From Bacteroidota bacterium (lineage in GTDB: Bacteria; Bacteroidota; Bacteroidia; Bacteroidales; Paludibacteraceae): DNA of 64,000 bases. The translations under genes and the position numbers were made by a program. Each line of letters begins with the position of its first letter. Position 1 is the stretch's first letter. Under the pieces are notes generated by a model. That model searched no databases, was not told the DNA's origin, and saw only the letters and a program-made list of their open reading frames with translations. This document shows positions 53,636-63,237 of this stretch, piece by piece. The stretch lies in contig JAFNAS010000006.1 of assembly GCA_017860295.1 (NCBI GenBank), positions 62,001 through 126,000 of the forward strand. Reading direction: 5' to 3'.

Positions 53636-53671
53636 AAAAGTGCAATCCCACTTAAATAAGGATGCACTTTT
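53636..53671 (-). terminator. Rho-independent terminator of the HTCS gene
   Basis: AAAAGTGCAATCC (53636-53648) pairs with GGATGCACTTTT (53660-53671), a 12-bp stem with one bulged A and an 11-nt loop. On the minus strand it ends GCACTTTTTTATT. It starts 55 bp after the HTCS stop, so the sensor gene is its own transcription unit. Confidence 0.8.
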
Positions 53672-53726
53672 ATAAATTTAAGATCAAAGGCAAAATCACA
53701 TTAACAAAACAGAGTACGTACAGCAA

Positions 53727-56700
53727 TCATTCAAGATTTAAGATATCTGTTGGAGATTTACCGAAGTGTTTCCGAAAAACAGTTCCAAAATAGCCCACAC
53801 TTGCAAATCCGCAAAGTTCACTCACCTCCGTCACCGTATATTCTCTTGTTTTAAGAAGGCAAATAGCATGATTAAGTCTGACTGATTTTATAAAATCTAC
53901 TGGAGACTGACCGGTAAGCGACTTTATTTTTTTATATAAAAGAGACGCACTGACATTCATAGCCGAAGCAAATTCATCTTTCCCGAATTCGGGAATATTC
54001 ATATTTTCAGAAACTATGGCTAAAGCCTTTTTCACAAACACATCGTTATTTTCATTTGCAAAAATTACCGACTCCTTGTTATTATCATTATTGATTAACT
54101 GCAACGCTTTCTCCCGTACCGATTCACGATTATGAATAATCGATTTGATTCTTTGCAACAGGATGGTTATATCAAAAGGCTTTGTGAGATAATCATCAGC
54201 GCCAAGTCCAAGTCCATGCAATAACTCAGCTTTTTCTGAAAGTGCAGAGAGCAAGATGACCGGAATATGTGATGTCTCATAAGTCGATTTTATACGCTTG
54301 CAGAGTTCAAATCCATCCATCTCTGGCATCATAATATCAGATACAACCAAATCGGGAATCTCATTCTGTATTTGAGTCCACGCCTGAACACCATCTTCCG
54401 CCGTACAAATATCGAATTCTTCACCCAACGAAAATCGCATGAATTTGAGCAGATCATCATTATCATCTACAATCAATACTTTCATTCGTTTCATTTGAGG
54501 ATCCATCTCAACCAGAAAAGAATCGTCAGGTTCGTTTACAAAATTAGGATCAATATCTGCGCCGACCTGAAAATAGGGAACCTCTTTGTATGGAATATCA
54601 ATTTTAAATCGAGAACCAACATTCTCCTGACTATCGCAACTGATTTTACCTCCATGCATAACGACATAGTTTTTAGCAAGTAAGAGGCCTATTCCCGAAC
54701 CGATTATTTTTGTATTAATCGCATTATCAGCCCGATAAAACTCTTTAAATAATTGTGTTTGCGCTCTGCGGCTGATACCGATTCCCTGATCTATCACCTC
54801 CAAAATCCAATTCTCACTATTACACGTCAAATTCAATTGAATCTTTCCTTTAGGATGGGAGTATTTAATGGCATTCGATATAAGATTACCTATTACTTTT
54901 TCCATCACCGCGTCATCTACGGCACTAAAATAGGACGAAGAATTTGTAGAAAAAGAAATTGCTATATCTTTACTTTGAGCCAACGATTCGAACATTATTT
55001 TTTGCAACGAGATCATGTGTACGACATCAACCATTCGGCATGACAAATGTTCTTTTCCTACATCTATTTTTTGAAAATCCATAAGCTGTGTAACTACAAC
55101 AGACAATCTTTTCGCCTGTTCTGCCGCAAGATGCAAATAGTACTTACCCGCTTCAGAGGTACTCCTCTCTTTTTTCAATTCCTCTATCGGTGCATTTATT
55201 AAAGTTAGTGATGTACGAATATCATGAGCTGTATTTGCAAAGAATCGCACTTTTTCTTCTGTATGCAGCTGTTTGATATAATTTACATAATATCTCAATG
55301 ATAGATAAATAACACTTATAATTATAAGCAACATAAACATTACAAACCACCATCGTTTCCATACAGGAGGAATAATATGTATCAAGATCGACCGTTCGGC
55401 AACAATATGTGACATTGAGCTATCATACAACCGGACTTTCAATACAAATTTACCATTCGGAAGATTGGTGTAAGTAATCAAACGTCGATTCACCAGCTGG
55501 CTCCACTCTGCATCAAAACCCTCCATCTTCCACGAAAATTTAGAATCCGAAGCATTCATTCCAAGAGGTAACAACTCTAAGGTAAGCGTATTCTGGTTAT
55601 AATTCAGGGTCAATTCCTGCAAGCTATCCAGTGGCGTTGTTAACTTAATAGTCGAATTATCTTTGATTGATCGCCCAGAGACTGTAAGATCTTGAAAATA
55701 AATAGTACCATTTGTCTTAATATCCTGAATTGTAGAAGGATTAAACAATACTGCTCCATCATTTGTTCCCCACAACAAATTACCGTTTCGGAGCAAACAG
55801 TGAGAGCTTGGATTAAATGATACATGAGACAAAGACAACAAAGAAGCATAATTAATGACCGTGTTTGTCTTAATATTAAATCTACACAAACCGGATTCTG
55901 TGCCGAGCCACAAATAATCCCCGACTTTCATGATTCCACTTATAAAATTAGACGGAAGTCCTGTTTTAACAGTGAACTTTTGTTCTTTCTTACTCTTAAA
56001 ATCATAGGAAATCAAGCCATCTCCCCTTGTGCCGAGCCAAGATTTGCCATTCGATGCTGTTACATCATGACTAAAATATTCACCCAATAAAATTTGTTCT
56101 GAACTCGTTTGTTTATCCAACAAACATAAAGCATAGGTACATGCTAAAAGTATCTTACCGGGACTTAATTCATAAAACTTATTAACCGGCTGCGACGGGT
56201 ATGACTTAAACCTATTTTCTTTTGTTAAATAACATTTCACATCTCCACCCTGAGTACTTCCAATCCAAATGTCTCCTTGCGAATCTTTAAATATATCGAA
56301 AACAAAATCACTGATTTGCATCCCACGGTTTGATTTTTGAGAATAATGAGCGACTTCACGTCCTGTATTCGCATCTAAAACATACGCCCCTGAGGAATAG
56401 GTTCCCGCCCAAACTCTTCCTTGATTATCTTCACACAACGACAAAAACACCTGAGCCTGAGCTTTTTCATTATGATAATAGGTATTCCAACTATCATTTT
56501 TGACGTTCCATTTAGATATGCCATTATTTGTTGCGAACCATATATTCCCGTTTTTATCTTCTATAATGCTATTAATATAATTATTGCATAATGAATTGAT
56601 TTTATTAACGTCATGAGATATACGAAGCACTAACGGAGGTTTTTGCTCAAAAAAAGAGACTCCTCCACTATAAGTACCAACCCAAACCCGCTTATCCTTA

Positions 56701-57611
56701 GCACAGTATATATCATACACCCCGTCACCGCGAAGAGAATAGGAGTCATCAGCATTTTCTTTATATACATTGACTATTTTCTCCGCATTCTTTCTATCAA
56801 CTTCCCAAATACCCTGACCATCAATTCCAACCAGCATAGTTGAATCCGTATTAGCTTCGATAGCAAGTATCGGTTGTTTAGGGAAACTACTTATTTTAGT
56901 TGAAAAAAGAGATTTTGTTTTAAAATCATATCGGTATAATCCACTTGATATTGTACCAATCCACAGCTTATTCTGACGTTTGTCATAGTATAGTTTTGAA
57001 ATCAGGGAGAAACCGATTGAGGAACTTCTCAGGAGACATGACGTTTTAAGGCTCTCTTTATCAATCAGAAATAAACCTTTGGCATCGGCCTTTAATAAAT
57101 GTCGATAATCATACCATGTAACATAACTTGTATCCAGTTGTTTTTCTCCGATAAATAACAGTTTCCCTTTCGAGTATTTATACAATCCAAAAGCGGTTGC
57201 AATCCAGAAGGTTCCGTTGTTATCCACCTCTATGTTATGTACATTCATAAAGGTATGTTTCGATAATTTTCGGAAATTGAACATAAGCTCAAATCGGTCT
57301 TTTACCGCATCATAATAGAAGAATTCTCCATTATTAGAATAGGCATAAAGAATATTATTGCGATAGATAACTTTCACAAAATATCCGGCTTTCACATAGG
57401 GTAACTTATAAAGACGATAATCATCTTCCGTAAGTCTCAAAATACCAGTTTTAGATGATGCCCAAATAAAACCGTTTTTGTCACTACAAATAGAAGCCGA
57501 CTCACGTAAAAAAATTCCATACATGCTGTTAATGCTGTAAAATTTCGTATTCGCGGCATGTAATGCACTAATTGATAAGATTAGTGAAAAAATAAATAAC
57601 TTAGATTTCAT
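53727..57611 (-). CDS. Hybrid two-component system sensor/regulator (HTCS, XusR-like)
   Basis: 1294 residues from the ATG at 57611 (MKSKLFIFSLILSISALHAA, signal peptide); an ATG 39 bp upstream is unlikely. Residues about 25-650 form the periplasmic sensor, two seven-bladed propellers of repeats such as DKNGFIWASSKTGI, EDKNGNIWFATNNGIS and DSQGDIWIGSTQGG. A Y_Y_Y domain (about 660-745) and a membrane segment (about 755-773) follow. In the cytoplasm come the histidine kinase (His796 in HDIRTSLTL, ATPase motifs IGNLISNAIKYS, GQGIG-like DQGIGIS and GSGIGL), a receiver domain (1043-1160, phospho-acceptor Asp1092 in VVSDIMMPEMDG) and an AraC-type DNA-binding domain (about 1190-1294). It senses xylan oligosaccharides in the periplasm and activates the locus. 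Confidence 0.96.
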   Translation of the reverse strand: MKSKLFIFSLILSISALHAANTKFYSINSMYGIFLRESASICSDKNGFIWASSKTGILRLTEDDYRLYKLPYVKAGYFVKVIYRNNILYAYSNNGEFFYYDAVKDRFELMFNFRKLSKHTFMNVHNIEVDNNGTFWIATAFGLYKYSKGKLLFIGEKQLDTSYVTWYDYRHLLKADAKGLFLIDKESLKTSCLLRSSSIGFSLISKLYYDKRQNKLWIGTISSGLYRYDFKTKSLFSTKISSFPKQPILAIEANTDSTMLVGIDGQGIWEVDRKNAEKIVNVYKENADDSYSLRGDGVYDIYCAKDKRVWVGTYSGGVSFFEQKPPLVLRISHDVNKINSLCNNYINSIIEDKNGNIWFATNNGISKWNVKNDSWNTYYHNEKAQAQVFLSLCEDNQGRVWAGTYSSGAYVLDANTGREVAHYSQKSNRGMQISDFVFDIFKDSQGDIWIGSTQGGDVKCYLTKENRFKSYPSQPVNKFYELSPGKILLACTYALCLLDKQTSSEQILLGEYFSHDVTASNGKSWLGTRGDGLISYDFKSKKEQKFTVKTGLPSNFISGIMKVGDYLWLGTESGLCRFNIKTNTVINYASLLSLSHVSFNPSSHCLLRNGNLLWGTNDGAVLFNPSTIQDIKTNGTIYFQDLTVSGRSIKDNSTIKLTTPLDSLQELTLNYNQNTLTLELLPLGMNASDSKFSWKMEGFDAEWSQLVNRRLITYTNLPNGKFVLKVRLYDSSMSHIVAERSILIHIIPPVWKRWWFVMFMLLIIISVIYLSLRYYVNYIKQLHTEEKVRFFANTAHDIRTSLTLINAPIEELKKERSTSEAGKYYLHLAAEQAKRLSVVVTQLMDFQKIDVGKEHLSCRMVDVVHMISLQKIMFESLAQSKDIAISFSTNSSSYFSAVDDAVMEKVIGNLISNAIKYSHPKGKIQLNLTCNSENWILEVIDQGIGISRRAQTQLFKEFYRADNAINTKIIGSGIGLLLAKNYVVMHGGKISCDSQENVGSRFKIDIPYKEVPYFQVGADIDPNFVNEPDDSFLVEMDPQMKRMKVLIVDDNDDLLKFMRFSLGEEFDICTAEDGVQAWTQIQNEIPDLVVSDIMMPEMDGFELCKRIKSTYETSHIPVILLSALSEKAELLHGLGLGADDYLTKPFDITILLQRIKSIIHNRESVREKALQLINNDNNKESVIFANENNDVFVKKALAIVSENMNIPEFGKDEFASAMNVSASLLYKKIKSLTGQSPVDFIKSVRLNHAICLLKTREYTVTEVSELCGFASVGYFGTVFRKHFGKSPTDILNLE

Positions 57612-58256
57612 GGCAGATATAACAATTAAGGTATTAAAAAGGTAGGTCAATAGCTACTCCATTTGATTGGAAGATATATCTTCATCGGAAAGCTTCCATT
57701 AAAAAATTAAGGTGTTTCAAATTATCTCACTTCACAACTTAAATTTAGAATGATTCTGTCTTATACAAGGAGTCAATTCAAAACAGTCTCACTTATTGCA
57801 AGTACAAATATAAAATATCGTTATCAAAAACAAACAATAAAACCTCTCAATCTTCAGTATCGACACAAAAAGATGGGAAGGAATAGTTTATGAATCCTCT
57901 CTCCAGACATCATAAAAACGTTTTCCTTCCCATACAAATTAGGAATAAATTACTAGGAATAGCTATTCCCAATTAACAAACTGTTTTTCAAGCAACATGC
58001 TAATTTACAAAACAAAATTTGGCCATTCTCACACATGAATTGACCAATATTTTGACAGCAAACAAATCATCTATTAGCCAAAGAACAGGTTATTTGCTTT
58101 AATACAAAAAACATATTGTGCATCGAAACCTTCAATATAGTTCTTTCTATCCATATCAGATCCTGTACCTGACAATCAGAATGAATTTGTCTCAAGCCAT
58201 TTTTTAACTAAGCGACTGACTATAAAAGCTGAGCAAACGCAAAACAAATTGTTTTA
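57612..58256. other. Intergenic region between araB and the HTCS gene
   Basis: 645 bp without a gene. It contains a promoter-like pair (57805-57834), and several inverted repeats: GAAGATATATCTTC (57670-57683), ATGGGAAGGAA/TTCCTTCCCAT (57873-57883 and 57923-57933) and GGAATAGCTATTCC (57956-57969). The last two may be part of the end of the ara transcript. Confidence 0.55.
57805..57834 (-). promoter_or_regulatory. Candidate promoter of the HTCS gene
   Basis: On the minus strand, TTTG (57834-57831) is followed 18 nt later by TATATTTG (57812-57805), an exact TAnnTTTG element. Transcription would start near 57798, giving a leader of about 187 nt before the ATG at 57611. Confidence 0.5.
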
Positions 58257-59894
58257 TTACAATTCCTTTTCGGTAAATGCGCCCAGTTTGCCGTACTTTT
58301 CGTACAGAGCCTGATACATTTTATGGTTTTCGGCATTGGGATAGTACTCTTTAGCAAAGCCCATACCCATCGATTTCTGAGCATCTTCCACCTTAGCATA
58401 CACACCGGCAGCCACAGCAGCAAACATCGAAGCTCCGAAAGCACATGCCTGTTCGGCTTTCGCTACTTTAATCGGCATATTGAGCACATCGGCCAGCGTT
58501 TGCATTACGAAAGAGGATTTCAGGGCAATACCGCCAATACCGATAATCTCTTTAATTTCAACACCGTTTTCAATGAAACGATCGACAATCGCTTTGGAAC
58601 CGTAAGCCGTGGCTTCTACCAACGCGCGGAAAATAAGAGGAGCCGAGCTACCGAGATTCAAACCGGTAATCGTTCCCTTCACTGCCTGATTGGCATCGGG
58701 AGTACGACGACCGTTCATCCAGTCGGTTGCTAAGATAGTCGATTCGGAAACCGGAACCTTCGCTGCCTCTTTTTCCAAAGCAGGAATAATGCCGTCGATA
58801 ATTTTCTTTTTCGTTTCGGCATCGATCAGATCGGATTGTTCGATAGGCCATGCCACTACGCGTTTGAACCACGCGTAAACATCGCCAAAAGCAGACTGAC
58901 CGGCTTCGAGACCTACCAGACCGGGAATAACCGAACCGTCGACCTGTCCGCAGATGCCGGGAATAAGCTTATCGCCCATCTCTTCGTAGCTCGACACCAT
59001 GATGTCGCAGGTAGAAGTACCGATAACACGTACCAACGCGCCCGGTTTTACTTCGGCACCAACGGCTCCCATGTGGCAGTCGAATGCACCGACAGCAACG
59101 GCAACGTTCGTTGTCAAACCAAGGCGTTGTGCCCATTCTGCAGTCAATGTACCGGTTTTCTGGTTGCTGGGGCAAGTGTTTGTATAAAGGCGATCGCGGT
59201 AACCGGTCAAAAGAGGATCAAGAGCTGTCAGGAACTTTTCGGATGGAAGACCACCCCATTTTTCGAGCCACATGGCTTTGTGTCCTGAAGCACAACGGCT
59301 ACGGCAAATATCTTCGGGTTTGGTTTTGCCCACGAGCAAACCGGGCAACCAGTCGCAATGTTCTACGATAGAATAAGCAGCTGAACGTACTTTTTCGTCG
59401 GAACGAAGTACATGCAGGGCTTTTGCCCAGAACCATTCGGAAGAGTAGATCCCACCTTCGTAAGAACTGTAGTCGATCTCCCATTTTGCACACAGGTTGT
59501 TAATTTCCTGCGCTTCCTGAATAGCGGTGTGGTCTTTCCATAACACGAACATGGCGTTGGGGTTTTCGGCAAACTCGGGCAACATAGCCAACGGTGTACC
59601 TGCTTTATCGGTAAATACAGGAGTACTTCCGGTAGTATCGAAAGCCATACCCACCACATTTTCGGCAGTGCCGGTCGGGCATTTCGAGAGAGCGTCTTTT
59701 ACGGTATATTCGAGTACATCGATATAATCCTGCGGGTGTTGGCGATACTGGTTAGCGGTCGGAACGCAATATTTACCCTCCGCCCAGCGGGGATAATATT
59801 TCACCGAAGAGGCCAGTTCTTTGCCGCTTTCGGCATCTACCACAACGGCACGGGCAGAATCACTGCCATAGTCAAGTCCTATAACGTATTTCAT
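58257..59894 (-). CDS. araB: Ribulokinase
   Basis: 545 residues, cytoplasmic, of the FGGY kinase family. It begins KYVIGLDYGSDSARAVVVD (phosphate motif) and shows GMAFDTTGSTPVF, VGAFDCHMGAVG, RVIGTSTCDIMVS and the C-terminal GIGGIALKSSFVMQTLADV. These, and the neighbours araA and araD, mark it as ribulokinase rather than xylulokinase. It phosphorylates L-ribulose to L-ribulose 5-phosphate. It is the last gene of the ara cluster, 107 bp after araA. The gap holds a conspicuous inverted repeat. Confidence 0.95.
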   Translation of the reverse strand: MKYVIGLDYGSDSARAVVVDAESGKELASSVKYYPRWAEGKYCVPTANQYRQHPQDYIDVLEYTVKDALSKCPTGTAENVVGMAFDTTGSTPVFTDKAGTPLAMLPEFAENPNAMFVLWKDHTAIQEAQEINNLCAKWEIDYSSYEGGIYSSEWFWAKALHVLRSDEKVRSAAYSIVEHCDWLPGLLVGKTKPEDICRSRCASGHKAMWLEKWGGLPSEKFLTALDPLLTGYRDRLYTNTCPSNQKTGTLTAEWAQRLGLTTNVAVAVGAFDCHMGAVGAEVKPGALVRVIGTSTCDIMVSSYEEMGDKLIPGICGQVDGSVIPGLVGLEAGQSAFGDVYAWFKRVVAWPIEQSDLIDAETKKKIIDGIIPALEKEAAKVPVSESTILATDWMNGRRTPDANQAVKGTITGLNLGSSAPLIFRALVEATAYGSKAIVDRFIENGVEIKEIIGIGGIALKSSFVMQTLADVLNMPIKVAKAEQACAFGASMFAAVAAGVYAKVEDAQKSMGMGFAKEYYPNAENHKMYQALYEKYGKLGAFTEKEL

Positions 59895-60001
59895 ATAATC
59901 ACAGTAGTTAGTAGCCGGTAGCTGGTAGTCAGTAGAACTGCATCAACAAGCACGGGGTGCCTACTGACTACTGTCTACTGTCTACTTATCTACCTGAAGA
60001 T
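59895..60001. repeat. Inverted and short direct repeats between araA and araB
   Basis: GTAGTCAGTAG (59925-59935) and CTACTGACTAC (59961-59971) form a perfect 11-bp inverted repeat with a 25-nt loop. Around it GTAG and TACTGTC are repeated several times. It looks like a repeated intergenic element of the genome rather than a simple terminator; no T-run follows. Confidence 0.5.
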
Positions 60002-61504
60002 TTATCTCAACGCTTTGTTAAGCATATAATACACTTCATTGTTGCGCAAATCCTGACGGAACTGACGAATATTGGTCTCCTTGTCGATAATCAACAGTTC
60101 GATGTCAGCAATTTCGGCGTAGTCTTCCAACATCTCTGTGGTTACGGAAAACGAGAAGCTGGAGTGGTGAGTACCACCTGCCAGAATCCATGCACCGGCA
60201 CCCACTTCGAAGTTAGGCATCGGTTTCCACAAGGCACAGGCAACCGGCAATTTAGGCAGTGCCTGCGGTTTAACCACTTCCACTTCGTTAACGATCATGC
60301 GGAAACGGTTGCCCATATCAACGATGGTAGCTGCAACACCTGTACCTTCGTGAGCCTGGAATACCAGACGAGCGCAGGTTTTGGAATCGCCAATGCCGAG
60401 GAAATGAACCTCCACGCGTGGTTTAACGCCGGTAATATCCGGGTTGATTTCCAACATGTGAGCCTGCAGAATAGTAGAATTTTCACCGTCGAAGTTCAAC
60501 GTGTAATCTTCGAGGAATGACTGACCGCCTTTCAAACCCTGACCCATTACCCACATGGTACGAACCAACGCAGCCGATTTCCAGTCACCTTCGGCACCAA
60601 AACCGTAACCTTCGGCCATCAAACGCTGAGAAGCAAAGCCCATCAACTGTTTCATGCCTTCCAGTTCGTTGAAACTGGTGGTGAATGCTTTTGCACCTTT
60701 ATCCTGAAGGAAACGACGGAGACCGATTTCCTGAGCAGCAGCATCGCGAACGAACTGATGTTTTTCTGCACCCTTCTTGCTATCGGCAGCAAAGTCGTAG
60801 AGTTTTTCGTATTCGGCAACCAGCGCATCGATTTCGGCTTCGGTAACGGCATTAACGTAAGGCACCAACTGTGCAATAGGAGCATTGTCCACGTGGTAAC
60901 CCAGACGGATTTCAGCTTCTACTTTATCGCCATCGGTTACAGCTACGTTATTCATGTTGTCGCCGAAACGGACAACCAACAGATCCTGTGAATCGGCCCA
61001 ACCGGCACAAACACGCATCCAGCCTGCAATTTCAGACTGAGTATCAGCGTCTTTCCAGTAACCGACAACCACTTTACGCGGTTTACGCAGACGGCTGGTG
61101 ATGTGACCGAATTCGCGGTCACCATGAGCAGACTGGTTGAGGTTCATAAAGTCCATGTCAATTTCGTTCCATGGAATTTGAGCGTTGTATTGTGTGTGCA
61201 GGTGAAGCAACGGTTTTTTGAAGTCCATCAAACCGTGAATCCACATTTTGGCAGGCGAGAAGGTGTGCATCCAGGTAATCATACCCACACATTTTGTATC
61301 GCCATTGGCAGCACGCATGATTTCCGAAATTTCGGACGAAGAGTTAGCGGTGCCTTTATAAACCACTTTAATAGGAAGGTTGCCCGATTCGTTCAAACCT
61401 TTTACCATTTCGTTAGAGTGAGCATCAACTGCCACTACTGCATCGCCACCGTATAAAAGCTGTGCGCCGGTAACGAACCAAACTTCCAAATCATTGTAAA
61501 TCAT
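60002..61504 (-). CDS. araA: L-arabinose isomerase
   Basis: 500 residues, the usual length of the family (E. coli 500). Metal and active-site residues align with E. coli AraA: Glu305 (FGAEGDWK), Glu332 (SFLEDYT), His349 (AHMLEI) and His446/His447 (GGTHHSSFS). It converts L-arabinose to L-ribulose in the cytoplasm. Codon use is smooth and G+C is higher than in the SusC/D genes, as expected for a strongly expressed metabolic gene. It lies 117 bp after araD. Confidence 0.97.
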   Translation of the reverse strand: MIYNDLEVWFVTGAQLLYGGDAVVAVDAHSNEMVKGLNESGNLPIKVVYKGTANSSSEISEIMRAANGDTKCVGMITWMHTFSPAKMWIHGLMDFKKPLLHLHTQYNAQIPWNEIDMDFMNLNQSAHGDREFGHITSRLRKPRKVVVGYWKDADTQSEIAGWMRVCAGWADSQDLLVVRFGDNMNNVAVTDGDKVEAEIRLGYHVDNAPIAQLVPYVNAVTEAEIDALVAEYEKLYDFAADSKKGAEKHQFVRDAAAQEIGLRRFLQDKGAKAFTTSFNELEGMKQLMGFASQRLMAEGYGFGAEGDWKSAALVRTMWVMGQGLKGGQSFLEDYTLNFDGENSTILQAHMLEINPDITGVKPRVEVHFLGIGDSKTCARLVFQAHEGTGVAATIVDMGNRFRMIVNEVEVVKPQALPKLPVACALWKPMPNFEVGAGAWILAGGTHHSSFSFSVTTEMLEDYAEIADIELLIIDKETNIRQFRQDLRNNEVYYMLNKALR

Positions 61505-61621
61505 AACAAGTAAATTTTTAGGCCTCCCCTAACCCCTTCCAAGAAGGGAAATTTTCGGGGCGGTAAGAAAGATTAATATATCAGATTAGTAAAGTCCCCT
61601 TGTGGGGGATTGAGGGGGCTT
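61505..61621. repeat. C/G-rich palindromic elements between araD and araA
   Basis: Two similar elements lie here: 61520-61567 with CCCCTAACCCCTTCC and GAAGGGAA, and 61593-61621 with TCCCC-TTGT-GGGGGA followed by TTGAGGGGGCTT. Both can fold into short G/C-rich hairpins in an otherwise AT-rich spacer. Elements of this CCCCTAACCCC type are familiar as scattered intergenic repeats in Bacteroidota; that is from memory and not checked here. Confidence 0.45.
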
Positions 61622-62308
61622 CTATTGCCCGTAATAGGCATTCGGCCCGTGCTTACGCATAAAATGTTTCTCTACCAGCAGAGGATTCATTTGCAGTTGC
61701 GGATTAACACTGTAAGCCACAAACGCCATTTTAGCCACCTGCTCCATCACAACGGCATTGTGCACGGCATCGTGCGCATCTTTGCCCCAAGAGAACGGTC
61801 CGTGGTTCTTTACCAGCACGCCCGGCACATGCACCGGATTGATGCCCTGAAAACGTTCGATGATAACGTTTCCGGTCTCCAGTTCATATTCACCTTTCAC
61901 CTCGGCCTCTGTCATGGCGCGGGTGCAAGGAATTGCCTGACTGAAATAGTCGGCATGCGTTGTCCCGATGTTGGGAATATCGCATCCGGCCTGAGCCCAC
62001 GAGGTGGCAAATGTAGAGTGTGTGTGCACTACCCCACCGATGCCTTCAAATGCGCGGTAAAGCGCTAAGTGCGTAGCAGTGTCGGACGAAGGTTTCCATT
62101 TGCCTTCCACTACTTTTCCGTCCATATCGAGCAAAACCATATCTTCCGGTTTCATATCGTCGTACGAGATACCTGAAGGTTTGATTGCTACAATACCCTC
62201 ATTGCGGTCGATGGCACTGACGTTTCCCCAGGTGAAAATCACCAAACCATGTTTTACCAGGTCGAGGTTGGCCTGCCAAACCACTTCTTTCAATTCTTTT
62301 CTGGTCAT
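61622..62308 (-). CDS. araD: L-ribulose-5-phosphate 4-epimerase
   Basis: 228 residues from the ATG at 62308 ([20 protein letters not shown]), which matches the E. coli enzyme start; the frame is open 36 bp further upstream without support. Zinc ligands His95 and His97 ([10 protein letters not shown]) and His169 ([10 protein letters not shown]) are present, as are Asp76 in SSDTATH and Asp120 in TTHADYF. It converts L-ribulose 5-phosphate to D-xylulose 5-phosphate, joining the pentose phosphate pathway. It follows araR by 127 bp and precedes araA. Confidence 0.96.
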   Translation of the reverse strand: MTRKELKEVVWQANLDLVKHGLVIFTWGNVSAIDRNEGIVAIKPSGISYDDMKPEDMVLLDMDGKVVEGKWKPSSDTATHLALYRAFEGIGGVVHTHSTFATSWAQAGCDIPNIGTTHADYFSQAIPCTRAMTEAEVKGEYELETGNVIIERFQGINPVHVPGVLVKNHGPFSWGKDAHDAVHNAVVMEQVAKMAFVAYSVNPQLQMNPLLVEKHFMRKHGPNAYYGQ

Positions 62309-62399
62309 ATTTTTCAGAGTAAAGAATAGAGAGTAAAGAACCAAGACTTTTCAGACCTTATCTTACTCTTTATTCAGTTTTTTAAACAATAAAATCAAT

Positions 62400-62419
62400 A
62401 GACGCGACATGTCACGTCT
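62400..62419. repeat. 20-bp palindrome between araR and araD
   Basis: AGACGCGACATGTCACGTCT is a palindrome with a single mismatched pair. It could be a scattered repeat element of the genome or a regulator site, but it lies just after the araR stop and not before a promoter. Confidence 0.45.
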
Positions 62420-62435
62420 CTACTATACTACTACT

Positions 62436-63143
62436 TTACAATGCAAACCGAAGTCCGCTTTGTACCAGTTCGGTATATTTATCGTAATCGAACCGATAGT
62501 AAAAAGCGCCTCTTTTGGAATTGCTTTTATCCTTTTCGTCGGTCTTTTCAAATACATCCATTGCCAACAATTTCTTGCGGAAATTACGCTTGTCGAGCGT
62601 ATCGCCGAAAATCGCTTCGTAGAGCGACTGCAGCTGAGGCAACGTAAACAACTCTGGCAGCAAATTAAATCCGATAGGCTCTACTGCCGCTTTTCGTTTC
62701 AACTGTTTCTGCGCAATCCGAACCATTTGATTATGGTCGAAAATCAGGTCGGGAATTTCAGTAATCGGTACCCACACCGCATTGTGACTTGCCGCCAGCT
62801 TTTTATCGTAATCATCGATGTTAATCAGCGCATAATAAGCAGCAGAAAGCACACGTTCGCCCGGATCACGATTCAGCTCCCCAAAGATGCCGATTTGCTC
62901 CATATAGACGTTTTCCAGACCGGTAAGATCTTGCAAAACCCGTTCAGCAGCCGCATCAATGCTCTCGTCTTTGTTCAGGAAGCCGCCCATCAGAGACCAC
63001 TCTCCTTTGCAAGGATCAAACTTACGTTTAATCAGCAACAGTTTCAGTTCGCTCTGATGAAACCCGAAAATAATACAGTCAACTGCCACATAGAAACGAT
63101 CGTTATGTTCGTACAGGTTGACTATCTGGTCCTTTTCAATCAC
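62436..63143 (-). CDS. araR: Nudix-related transcriptional regulator of arabinose use (AraR/NrtR type)
   Basis: 235 residues. Residues about 10-145 form a Nudix hydrolase-like domain and about 155-235 a winged-helix DNA-binding domain (TLPQLQSLYEAIFGDTLDKR, NFRKKLLAMDVF). The Nudix box is broken: Gly54, Glu60, Arg68 and Gly75 are in place, but the catalytic glutamates are replaced by Val69, Asp72 and Leu73, so it should bind rather than cleave a ligand. Bacteroides thetaiotaomicron AraR is a protein of this type that responds to L-arabinose. Its place between the symporter and araD supports the same role. Confidence 0.88.
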   Translation of the reverse strand: MIEKDQIVNLYEHNDRFYVAVDCIIFGFHQSELKLLLIKRKFDPCKGEWSLMGGFLNKDESIDAAAERVLQDLTGLENVYMEQIGIFGELNRDPGERVLSAAYYALINIDDYDKKLAASHNAVWVPITEIPDLIFDHNQMVRIAQKQLKRKAAVEPIGFNLLPELFTLPQLQSLYEAIFGDTLDKRNFRKKLLAMDVFEKTDEKDKSNSKRGAFYYRFDYDKYTELVQSGLRFAL

Positions 63144-63194
63144 AGGTGTTAATCTTTTATTTCACAATCAATAATCATGGAGGTTTCAGAATAC

Positions 63195-63220
63195 CCACTC
63201 TCTCACAATGGAGAGAGTGG
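63195..63220. terminator. Hairpin after the symporter gene
   Basis: CCACTCTCTC (63195-63204) and GAGAGAGTGG (63211-63220) form a perfect 10-bp stem with a 6-nt loop, 18 bp after the symporter stop. No T-run follows on the minus strand, so it may be an attenuator or processing site between symporter and araR. Confidence 0.4.
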
Positions 63221-63237
63221 CATATTTAATCCATGAA

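Larger units (their letters stand above)
53037..53726. other. Regulatory gap between HTCS gene and the SusC/D operon
   Basis: 690 bp without a gene. It holds the terminator of the HTCS gene (53636-53671) and a perfect inverted repeat (53454-53470). The promoter of the SusC/D operon and the binding site of the HTCS should lie here. No exact TAnnTTTG match was found on the minus strand. The part next to the susC start is very T-rich. Confidence 0.6.

Noticed and set aside
58257-59894. Xylulokinase (xylB) as alternative name for the FGGY kinase
   Set aside because: Its neighbours are araA and araD and its motifs fit ribulokinase; no xylose isomerase gene is next to it.
62409-63152. Plus-strand frame of 247 codons
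   Set aside because: It is antisense to araR over its full length; araR has a recognisable Nudix and winged-helix sequence.
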